Below, in pieces: positions 18,233 through 24,863 of a stretch of DNA of 64,000 nucleotides (position 1 is its first letter; the number at the start of each line of letters is the position of its first letter). The notes beneath the pieces are model-generated. The model searched no databases. It worked only from the letters and a program-made list of their open reading frames with translations, and was not told the DNA's origin. Made by a program: the position numbers and the translations under genes. Origin of the DNA: Pseudomonas fluorescens (GTDB lineage: Bacteria; Pseudomonadota; Gammaproteobacteria; Pseudomonadales; Pseudomonadaceae); the NCBI RefSeq assembly GCF_000730425.1, contig NZ_CP008896.1, forward strand, positions 4,712,001 through 4,776,000. The letters are read 5' to 3'.

Positions 18233-19213
18233 TTAAGAGCGTGCTATATGCCAGAAACCTTCGGCATTGCTTTTTACACTATTAACGGGCTTAACTACCA
18301 ACGCATCGGGGAATTCTTTTCTAGCATATGGCTCATACAATGAGGCTCCCCCACCGCCGAGAATCACACAGTCGATAGCGCGCCCCTTCAGGAATCGAAG
18401 TCCTTGTTTGATCTCAGTGAAGACGGATGGGATAACACGTTCGGCAGCACGCTCGAGATATTCAGATAGTTCAACTTTGCGGCCATAAATCAAAATGTAA
18501 GACTTACCCGACTGAAGCGCATGTTCGATCTTTTCTACACCAGGAATACCGCCATGATCCTTCGCAATTTCTTCGTTGCATGCTTCAAGTACAACAGACA
18601 TAGCTTTGAGGCTGCTGCTGCTGGAGTTTACTACTAGCTCGCGATGGTCAAATACCACCCAATCAACACTGAAAAACCCCGGATCAATAATGATTGAAAC
18701 TGACTCCTCAATAACTTCCGAAGCATCTGAGTTGCAGTAAATCTCCGTCAGAGTCCCGATAGGCTGAGCAACAACCTCTACTTGCTTAACCGTAACCTCT
18801 CGCTTGGGCGTAATCCGATGCGTCCCGGTCATACGCTTCATCAGGGCTTCTACATAGGGCTTATCGCGAGCCTGCGAGACAGGAAGGCCAGTTACTAAGC
18901 AGTCAATCACGTCTTTATCACCGGCCGCATGAAGCAGAGCCCCCTTAAATAGGGCCTCATAGGCGTGCGAGGAAGTGTAGTCCTCGTGCAGCTCTCGTCC
19001 ATCCTGAACTCGGCCGGGCGCGGCAAATGCCACCCAGGGCGCGCCATCAACTTCAACGATTACTTCACCGGGGCGTAACCCAGAATCCCCAGGCAGAACG
19101 CTCAAGGGAGCGGCCTGCGAGGGACGAATAATCGACTCCGGTTGCCCATCGCCACTGCCAAAAACGCAAATGACGTTGCTGTAACCAATATCCAGACCTA
19201 AGGCGTTACCCAT
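18233..19213 (-). CDS. ParM/StbA-like actin-family segregation ATPase
   Basis: 326 residues from ATG 19213, which has GGGAG upstream; a longer frame adds 30 residues of unlikely sequence. Actin-fold motifs are in order: phosphate 1 (LGLDIGYSNV, residues 5-14), phosphate 2 (IIDPGFFSVDWV near residue 172) and adenosine motif (CVILGGGGASLY near residue 285). ParM proteins polymerise to push plasmid copies apart. A copy here suggests that the island has, or once had, a plasmid-like segregating form. Confidence 0.78.
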   Translation of the reverse strand: MGNALGLDIGYSNVICVFGSGDGQPESIIRPSQAAPLSVLPGDSGLRPGEVIVEVDGAPWVAFAAPGRVQDGRELHEDYTSSHAYEALFKGALLHAAGDKDVIDCLVTGLPVSQARDKPYVEALMKRMTGTHRITPKREVTVKQVEVVAQPIGTLTEIYCNSDASEVIEESVSIIIDPGFFSVDWVVFDHRELVVNSSSSSLKAMSVVLEACNEEIAKDHGGIPGVEKIEHALQSGKSYILIYGRKVELSEYLERAAERVIPSVFTEIKQGLRFLKGRAIDCVILGGGGASLYEPYARKEFPDALVVKPVNSVKSNAEGFWHIARS

Positions 19214-19389
19214 TCGTATGCCGCTCCCAGCAAAAAAATGACAAAAGAAGTGCGTCAGATGACGACGCGCATGACCCCGCAGCACATGAAACCCCATATC
19301 CAAAGAATCCCAAGCGCTATATCTGCATCACCCGGTCACCAGATGACGACACACCGTAATAATCAGCCTTCCTGAAAGCTTTGGGCTTC

Positions 19390-19418
19390 GTTTTCAGGAC
19401 GTTTTAGCGTCTGAAAAC
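19390..19418. repeat. 29-bp inverted repeat between the ParM-like and MobI-like genes
   Basis: GTTTTCAGGACG and CGTCTGAAAAC pair around a TTTTAG loop, with one extra base in the left arm. It lies in a 261-bp gene-free stretch (19214-19474) ahead of the MobI-like gene. Two short direct repeats of CAGATGACGAC (near 19256 and 19341) lie to its left. It is a candidate transfer origin, operator or centromere part; the function is not shown. Confidence 0.5.
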
Positions 19419-19490
19419 GATCCGCGCCTTCTCTGTCGACCCGCAAAATGCTCCCATCCACAAAGGAGCAACACATGAACTCACCCTCTG

Positions 19491-19514
19491 AAGCACCCAA
19501 GCACCCAAGCACCC
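19491..19514 (+). repeat. Three tandem copies of AAGCACCC at the MobI-like 5' end
   Basis: AAGCACCC is repeated three times without gaps. It sits between a good start site (AAAGGAG, then ATG at 19475) and the MobI-like reading frame. With three units the ATG frame ends at TAG 19520; removing one unit would put it in frame with the gene. Confidence 0.8.
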
Positions 19515-19536
19515 AGCAGTAGCTGAAATTGATCGG

Positions 19537-19956
19537 ATGTATGCAGTTCTCGTTGAGCGTGCGGAGGATTTGCGGGAAGCCTTTTTCAAGACAGCATTGG
19601 ATCTTCATGCGGGCAAGCCTGGGCATATCCCCATTGGCATCAATGTCAAGCAGTCGAGCCCCAATGCTTACTCGTTTAACTGGGTGAAAATTGAGCTAAT
19701 CAAGGGCGACGGGAAGAACGGCAGTCAGAAGATCACTACCCTAGATAAGGGACGGGGTAGCAATTACCCGCTGAATGGCTTCAACTTTGTGAAAGGCAGC
19801 TTGAACCCTATCGTGCGTGGTTATGAGCTACAGCTTCGGGAGATACGGGTAGCCGGTTCAATGCTCCAGAAGATCCGCAGATCGCTGATCGCAGCAGCGA
19901 CGAGGGTAGCGTCAGTTGAGCAAAGGGTGGCCATTCTCGCGGAGGACCGGCGCTAA
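19537..19956 (+). CDS. MobI-like conjugative transfer protein (tentative)
   Basis: 139 residues from ATG 19537, but the frame is open back to 19492 with family-like sequence (PAVAEIDRMYAVLVERAED), so the true start is probably upstream. The layout is a helical N-terminus, a GINVKQSS...FNWVKIELIK strand region near residues 35-55, and a basic helical C-terminus (QKIRRSLIAAATR). This resembles MobI proteins of SXT/IncC-type elements, which act at the transfer origin. I know the family only by pattern, so this is tentative. The apparent native start at 19475 is out of frame because of an 8-bp tandem repeat. Confidence 0.45.
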   Translation: MYAVLVERAEDLREAFFKTALDLHAGKPGHIPIGINVKQSSPNAYSFNWVKIELIKGDGKNGSQKITTLDKGRGSNYPLNGFNFVKGSLNPIVRGYELQLREIRVAGSMLQKIRRSLIAAATRVASVEQRVAILAEDRR

Positions 19957-19984
19957 GTAGTGCTGTATTACGGTAGTCAGGCTG

Positions 19985-20207
19985 CGACATCTCTTCACGA
20001 CACCCCTTCACAACGCCGATTTCCCATGACGACACCTCTTCACGTATACGGGCTACCGAACCAGGACGTGGCAAAACCCACAAGCCGCGTGCCATGCGGC
20101 TTTCAGCCACGACACCTCTTCACGACACCTCTTCACAACGCCAATTTCCCATGACGACACTCCATGACGACACCCCTTCACGCTCGATATGCCTGAAAGC
20201 CGCATGG
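19985..20207. repeat. Iteron-like array with flanking inverted repeat
   Basis: The 14-mer CGACACCTCTTCAC or a one- or two-base variant occurs six times: 19985, 19998, 20030, 20110, 20123 and 20168, with a partial copy at 20155. Neighbouring copies overlap by one base (13-bp period). Two blocks share the same internal spacer, AACGCCRATTTCCCATGA. The second block is enclosed by a perfect 15-bp inverted repeat, CCATGCGGCTTTCAG (20092-20106) and its inverse (20193-20207). There is no gene here. It is a candidate centromere, replication origin or transfer origin. Confidence 0.75.
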
Positions 20208-20323
20208 AGCGGGCTTAAAGCCAAAAACGCGGATTGACCGCGTGAAAGGCTGCTCTCTATGGGAAGTTACACCTCAGACTTCCATAAATAAAAGATGGGG
20301 AGTGGGGCTCAAAACTTTAAACC

Positions 20324-20338
20324 TGTGTCGCGAAGCGG
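20324..20338 (+). repeat. Recurrent intergenic motif TGTGTCGCGAAGCGG, copy 1
   Basis: First of three copies ahead of small genes in this cluster. The stretch 20208-20505 that holds it has no gene I can support. It contains ACTTCCATAAA about 45 bases ahead of the motif, as copy 2 also does. Confidence 0.6.
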
Positions 20339-20505
20339 GGGAAGGCGGTGTATCGGAAGTGAGAAAACGCCTGCGGACGGGAGAGGGCAGCTAGCGGATT
20401 CGGAGCGCACTAAATCCTTGGGATTGATTGCGATGGTGGGAGCATTGGCACAACGCAAATTTGCGGGCTGGAGTAAGCAGCCAGGATTGAGAGGGAGTAA
20501 ATCTC

Positions 20506-20703
20506 ATGCACGGGAGCGAACAACTGGAACTACTGCTTGGATCAATCGGCGCATTGAGTGCCGGGTTAGCAACCGCCTGGCTGACCTGCTACGGATCGAG
20601 GTATGTACTCAGCGATGCGAAAACCGACTGCGCGAAACTGCGGGCGGCGATGAAAGCCTTGGCTGGCAAATATGCGAGCGTAAGGGGAGGGCCAAGCGAA
20701 TGA
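20506..20703 (+). CDS. Small membrane protein, unknown (65 residues)
   Basis: ATG 20506 follows GAGGGAG with good spacing. The protein has one hydrophobic segment (LLLGSIGALSAGLATAWLTC, about residues 8-28) and a basic soluble tail with cysteines. Its stop overlaps the next start in ATGA. Not recognised. A 196-residue frame covering the same bases in another phase starts without a site and is not the gene. Confidence 0.55.
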   Translation: MHGSEQLELLLGSIGALSAGLATAWLTCYGSRYVLSDAKTDCAKLRAAMKALAGKYASVRGGPSE

Positions 20704-20885
20704 TCTTCGCGAACCTGCCATACCTCGGAGCATGGACATCAGCGATCCACGGGATGATTTTTCCTGGCATGTGCATTACCGGCATCGCTTGCTGCGTAAG
20801 CTTGTCGATCAAGTCAGCATTGGTTGTCACCAGCGTGATATCGAACATAAAGAGCCGGCGAAACACGGCAATGAACAGGCGGTGA
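20700..20885 (+). CDS. Small membrane protein, unknown (61 residues)
   Basis: It starts in an ATGA overlap with the preceding gene, indicating coupled translation. Hydrophobic segments fill most of the protein (IHGMIFPGMCITGIACCVSL and SALVVTSVISNI), ending in a basic tail (KSRRNTAMNRR). It probably forms a membrane pair with the 65-residue protein. No family recognised. Confidence 0.5.
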   Translation: MIFANLPYLGAWTSAIHGMIFPGMCITGIACCVSLSIKSALVVTSVISNIKSRRNTAMNRR

Positions 20886-20888
20886 CAT

Positions 20889-21257
20889 TTGGAGTTTAGA
20901 AAAAGAGATGACGGTAGGTTATTCCCGCCGGTGCTACCAAACGGCGATTTCATAGGCGTTGCCCATGGGAGCCAACTCCGGCAGGTTCTTTTTTCAGTGC
21001 GAGAAGACGGCCTGTACGGGGAGGGTGTATTTCTCCTATGGCACGAGATAGCCGGCGTATCCATCACTGACGCCAAAGGATTCCAGATTCGGAGCGGAAA
21101 ATATGCCAGCGGCGGAATTGGATTTAACGCAGGGGCATCTGCGCTGCTCGATCTGACTGGGGAAATCGTTACCCGGATAGACGGATACACTGTCGACTAC
21201 TGCCTGATGAATCGCATCAGCTACGAGTCAAAACGAAAGGTGTTACCCAGTCATTAG
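20889..21257 (+). CDS. Unknown protein, 122 residues
   Basis: A soluble, beta-rich-looking protein (GRLFPPVLPNGDFIGVAHGS, then YGEGVFLLWHEIAGVSITDA) starting at TTG 20889, three bases after the preceding stop. The ribosome site is weak, so coupling from upstream is likely. It is the third gene of a small operon with the two membrane proteins. Not recognised; no catalytic motif is evident. Confidence 0.5.
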   Translation: MEFRKRDDGRLFPPVLPNGDFIGVAHGSQLRQVLFSVREDGLYGEGVFLLWHEIAGVSITDAKGFQIRSGKYASGGIGFNAGASALLDLTGEIVTRIDGYTVDYCLMNRISYESKRKVLPSH

Positions 21258-21362
21258 TAGTGAGGCGACAGCCCAGCAAGACGACTGGGCCATCAACCGT
21301 GTTAGAAGTGAAGCGACTTACTTCCATAAAATAAACTTTGGTGGATCTTGTAGAGGTCAACC

Positions 21363-21377
21363 TGTGTCGCGTAGCGG
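21363..21377 (+). repeat. Recurrent intergenic motif TGTGTCGCGTAGCGG, copy 2
   Basis: It differs from copy 1 by one base in the triloop of a possible CGC-GAA-GCG mini-hairpin, which would leave the stem unchanged. It lies 43 bases before the start at 21420, and ACTTCCATAAA lies about 45 bases ahead of it. Confidence 0.6.
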
Positions 21378-21419
21378 ATAGCCCTGACGGCCGAAAATAG
21401 ATGAAATGACGAGGCAGGC

Positions 21420-21905
21420 ATGAGCAAGCTAAAGGGGATACGTCTGTACGGATCAAGTGGCGATCAAGCTGTATACCAATTCTGTATTCCCGGCGAACCG
21501 AGTTGGATACGGCAGATGTTTGTTGAGCTAGAAAGGCGCGTCCCTGGAAGTCATGACCTGCTGATTGTGCTGCTTAATGTACAGAAGTGTCGAGAAATGA
21601 GGGGGCTTGGCTCTGAGGCAGTATTCCGTCTGCTTAAAGATGCGGAGGAAGAACTTAACGCTGGAGATCGCAATTTTCTGTTGAGAACGTTTTACATTGG
21701 TTTTCTCACAGAACTAAAAATCCTGTTTGATCGTTTGAACACGATGCGAGTTGATGAGCGGGACAAGGTTCTTGATGGCATGCGTCCATACTACAGATCT
21801 ACAGGGAGCTATATGGAAACCTCATTCGATGAGCTTGAGCGAATCTTACTTATGGGAAATCAAAATATTGAAAGTTATTGGTCTGCCGTGAAACGCGATC
21901 TATGA
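21420..21905 (+). CDS. Unknown protein with a downstream paralogue (161 residues)
   Basis: A mostly helical soluble protein. The central segment VPGSHDLLIVLLNVQKCREM and the C-terminal RTFYIGFLTELK and ETSFDELERILLM recur in the next gene, so the two are tandem paralogues. Two possible starts lie close together; ATG 21420 follows GAGGCAGGC. No known domain is evident. It sits downstream of motif copy 2. Confidence 0.6.
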   Translation: MSKLKGIRLYGSSGDQAVYQFCIPGEPSWIRQMFVELERRVPGSHDLLIVLLNVQKCREMRGLGSEAVFRLLKDAEEELNAGDRNFLLRTFYIGFLTELKILFDRLNTMRVDERDKVLDGMRPYYRSTGSYMETSFDELERILLMGNQNIESYWSAVKRDL

Positions 21906-21907
21906 AA

Positions 21908-21922
21908 TGTGTCGCGAAGCGG
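21908..21922 (+). repeat. Recurrent intergenic motif TGTGTCGCGAAGCGG, copy 3
   Basis: Identical to copy 1. It begins 3 bases after the stop of the 161-residue gene and 51 bases before the start of the frameshifted paralogue. Position ahead of three separate transcription units suggests a leader element or regulatory site. Confidence 0.6.
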
Positions 21923-21973
21923 ATGAATGCAGGCCGTTACGGTGACCTACAAAAATACGGAATAGATGTTTTA

Positions 21974-22442
21974 TGTATGGAGTTAATGAGTTGATCGGGG
22001 CCAGCGTTAGTTTTTCTTTCGATGGCTACAACCTACCTGGTGACATGGGGTCGTCTGAGGAAATATTAGAGGTCCTGCATGCGGACATTCCTGGAGTCAG
22101 GATCTCCTAAATGCAATCTTGCTGACTCAAGAGTGTGCAGAGTTGCGTGAGCGAAGTTCTATGGTGATGGCGGTATTGCTTAGTGAATACGAGCCAACAC
22201 TCGGGCACGCTGATGCGTTGCGAGCAAGAACTTTTTTTGCCGCGGCTATCACAGAGCTGAAGATGGTTCTTGATGAAATTAAAGATTATCCGCAAGCAGA
22301 GCAGGAAAAAGTATTGTCGCGTTTGGGTGATTATTTAGGTGAAGGCGTCAAAAAGTTGGACACCTCGTTTGAAGGTATGGAACATGTATATTTGCTGAGC
22401 AACCCGAATACGGGGAGATATTGGTTGTCGGTGAATCGATAA
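21974..22442 (+). pseudogene. Frameshifted paralogue of the 161-residue gene
   Basis: ATG 21974 opens a frame of 45 codons ending at 22111 (…ADIPGVRIS). The downstream frame from about 22095 continues the homology (SQDLLNAILLTQECAELRER…SFEGMEHVYLLSNPNTGRYW). In the intact paralogue the junction reads CCTGGAAGTCAT; here it reads CCTGGAGTCAG, one A short. Restoring it gives about 156 residues matching the paralogue end to end. A sequencing error is the main alternative. Confidence 0.72.
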
Positions 22443-22475
22443 AAAAACATGCGTCTTTGTATTGGAGATAGTTGA

Positions 22476-22799
22476 ATGCATTCAAGTGCGAGCTGTAAAA
22501 ATCGAATGCTGTGCTGGAATCCAGGAACTGACCAGGTAGTTTTAGTACCATGGCCAGATTTAAACGGACTGAGCGATAGTTACAGGATGAGCGCTCTGGC
22601 TTGTTATCCTCATGTACAGCAAATGAGTGATGAGCAAAGGAAGGCACTGGTCTTTATCGAAGGGATGACGCTAATTATTCGTGAAGGTTGCTCACCCGCA
22701 GCGGTGCACCAAGCACTCTGGGGGCTAAGTGAGTACCGTAGTGGCTGTCCAGAAGACATGCCCAGTGCAGAAGCTTCGGTGATTCCTTTCAAAAACTAG
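22476..22799 (+). CDS. Unknown protein, 107 residues
   Basis: A soluble protein starting with a cysteine-containing segment (SSASCKNRMLCWNPGTDQVV) followed by helical sequence (MSDEQRKALVFIEGMTLIIR). GGAGA lies ahead of the ATG. It follows the paralogue pair in the same direction and probably belongs to the same unit. Not recognised. Confidence 0.55.
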   Translation: MHSSASCKNRMLCWNPGTDQVVLVPWPDLNGLSDSYRMSALACYPHVQQMSDEQRKALVFIEGMTLIIREGCSPAAVHQALWGLSEYRSGCPEDMPSAEASVIPFKN

Positions 22800-22850
22800 A
22801 TCTGAGAAATACGAATACTGTCTTCTTGCCCAGTGCTTTCTCCATCATAT

Positions 22851-22873
22851 TTACCCCCTGAAAATGGGGGTAA
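22851..22873. terminator. Palindromic hairpin in a 352-bp gene-free stretch
   Basis: TTACCCCC and GGGGGTAA pair around TGAAAAT, without a clear T run. It lies 51 bases behind the small-gene cluster. The rest of 22800-23151 shows no gene I can support. Confidence 0.45.
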
Positions 22874-23151
22874 GTCTGTGGATAAAGCCCTGCCGCAGCT
22901 GACGGGGAACGCTCCCCCGGCGATGCTCAAATTTCAATCAGCAGGGCGAAATCCGGCATCACACTTGACGTTCGCAATCGAGACAGAGATATTCCCCTCG
23001 GCACACTGGTAGGTGCCTGCCGTCCACATTGGCAAAGCGAAAGCTCTACCGACAAACCATACGCATCGCGGATCACCCTAGTTGCGCTACTCTACGATTT
23101 GGTATCAGCCAATAATGTATTGGATTCGAATCGTCTGGAGCTTTGCAAAAC

Positions 23152-24348
23152 ATGGATGCTCAAGCCAGTGAGAAACTTCTCGACCTGATCAACAGCCCGG
23201 GCGAGACTCTAGTACCCTATCGCGAAGGTTGTACCTTCTTCCCTCCACTTGAATTCGTCTTCGATGTGCTCGGCATGCCTGAGTTGCCCAAGCAATGCTA
23301 TGAGCAAAATCATCAGCCTGGCTGGTTGACCTGGAAGACCTTCAGCAAATGGATGAGCAAGCCGCCTGCTGCCATGCAGTTGCGGCCAAGCCAGATCCTA
23401 AAACTCACTAAAACACTCGCGACCAACCCTAGTTCCCATGGGCTGCTACATGACTCGTTGCGGAAGGATGCCCTCTGGAAGCCTTACGCCCAATGGATTG
23501 TCCTTGTTCACCGCACTTTCCAGAGTGAAGTTTGCAGCGCTTACTGGGCGGGCTTGCTAGAAACGGAATGGCAATTGATGTGCAAAATTCTCCCAGCGAT
23601 GCCTACTAACCGGGCCAGATTGGAAGCTCTGGCCAATAGCTCGCTGATGCACACGTTGGGTGCTCCAGGCTCCCCCGAGCGTATGCTGCAACTGCTGGCT
23701 TGTGAGTCCGATGCTGACAAGGTGGTGGCGGGCTCTGACTTCATCAATTATCGGCTAGCGGACCTGGCTAGTTTCCTGCTTCGCTTCGCCGCCTGGCACA
23801 TAGTGGACAGCAGTTTGGCCCAATGGGTGCTTACGATTCGGGCGGGGAAACAGAACGAAATGTTGTTCGCGGATCTGCTTCCTGTGAGGCAGAAAGCGGG
23901 AGGCTGGACGAATGCAGTTGAGTTCTGCCTGAAATATTTCGCTGTGCTGTGCCGTTGCCCAGCCGACGATACCCTTTCATCTTCCTTGGGTCGGATCTGG
24001 GCCGAGCACGACTACGATCAAAATGAATTCCCGGAGATTGCTTCCCGGCAACACACGCTGCGTGATTGGCTCTCTGGCGAGAAAGGGCGACCCAAGCGCA
24101 ACAGCGTGCTGTCGTTCGCCACGGCGGTCGCACACAAGGCGACTGTTTTACGCGGTCTAACTGCAAGCGAGGCCCAGGCTGAGGTCACAGGCTTGGTTTA
24201 CTGCTTTCATTTCGCTGAGACCAGTCGGTATATGCTGGGTGAAATGCAAAAGAGACGTTTCTCAGAGTCGCTAATCGAGGCGGTTTTTTTTTCCTATGTA
24301 GAGGAGTACCGCAAGGCTCGAAATTTACTAGGCCAGCCCCTGGTCTGA
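23152..24348 (+). CDS. Unknown 398-residue protein upstream of the helicase
   Basis: The start is taken at ATG 23152 with GGAG 11 bases ahead; a TTG 9 bases earlier is too close to that site. The protein is soluble and tryptophan-rich, mostly helical (WLTWKTFSKWMSKPPAAMQL, YAQWIVLVHRTF, YRLADLASFLLRFAAWH). I recognise no domain or catalytic motif. About 515 bases separate it from the helicase gene in the same direction, so joint expression is possible but not shown. Confidence 0.6.
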   Translation: MDAQASEKLLDLINSPGETLVPYREGCTFFPPLEFVFDVLGMPELPKQCYEQNHQPGWLTWKTFSKWMSKPPAAMQLRPSQILKLTKTLATNPSSHGLLHDSLRKDALWKPYAQWIVLVHRTFQSEVCSAYWAGLLETEWQLMCKILPAMPTNRARLEALANSSLMHTLGAPGSPERMLQLLACESDADKVVAGSDFINYRLADLASFLLRFAAWHIVDSSLAQWVLTIRAGKQNEMLFADLLPVRQKAGGWTNAVEFCLKYFAVLCRCPADDTLSSSLGRIWAEHDYDQNEFPEIASRQHTLRDWLSGEKGRPKRNSVLSFATAVAHKATVLRGLTASEAQAEVTGLVYCFHFAETSRYMLGEMQKRRFSESLIEAVFFSYVEEYRKARNLLGQPLV

Positions 24349-24389
24349 TCGGGAAGAGTCGAGTTGATGTCGACCCTTCCCGTTGCACA

Positions 24390-24509
24390 TCAGTCTGCTA
24401 TTTGGTCTTCCCAGTCCACCGGGCGCTCATCTTCGCCACGGGAACTCCAGTAGGCGTCGCTAGTAGGATTCAGTTGGTTGGAGCGGTTGTCATCGTCATG
24501 CTTTGCCAT
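24390..24509 (-). CDS. 39-residue conserved-looking small protein
   Basis: ATG 24509 is preceded by AGAGGAAATACCC, a strong ribosome site. The protein is very polar, with an NRSNQLNPTSDAYWSSRG core and an acidic tail (DERPVDWEDQIAD). I recall small proteins with an NRSNQxNPNNxAYxxSRG pattern in many bacteria, but not their function. It lies antisense in the gap between the 398-residue gene and the helicase. The remaining gap, 24510-24863, holds nothing I can support. Confidence 0.6.
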   Translation of the reverse strand: MAKHDDDNRSNQLNPTSDAYWSSRGEDERPVDWEDQIAD

Positions 24510-24863
24510 GGGTATTTCCTCTTGAGTGAAAGGCGATGCTTTGGTAAGCGAGGCCATCATGAGTCAGGTGATGGAAATACCAGAGGAATTGGCTGGGAAG
24601 AAAGTAACGACCTCAGCCGCTCTCAAATGCTGCTTAATGGCACAGACTCGGCCCGCCGACTGCGAAAAGTTTTAGTCGGTATCTCGACTACCTGCGACCG
24701 CCTAACCAAATCCTCATGGCCGCTAGGTGCTGCCAGCTCAACTGGTACCGGCGGTGAGATGCTGTGACGTTTGGCCGACCTGGCATACACTGGGTAGCTA
24801 AGCCCTGCCACTGGCGCTACTGGTGGTGGCGTTCGTAGACGTGCATCCCATTGAGAACAATGC

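Noticed and set aside
19985-20181. CRISPR array
   Set aside because: The repeats are 14 bases with 1-base overlaps or a fixed shared spacer. Unique spacers and cas genes are absent.
20295-20885. 196-residue plus-strand gene
   Set aside because: It starts without a ribosome site in noncoding DNA. Only its last 61 codons, which follow a coupled start at 20700, look real.
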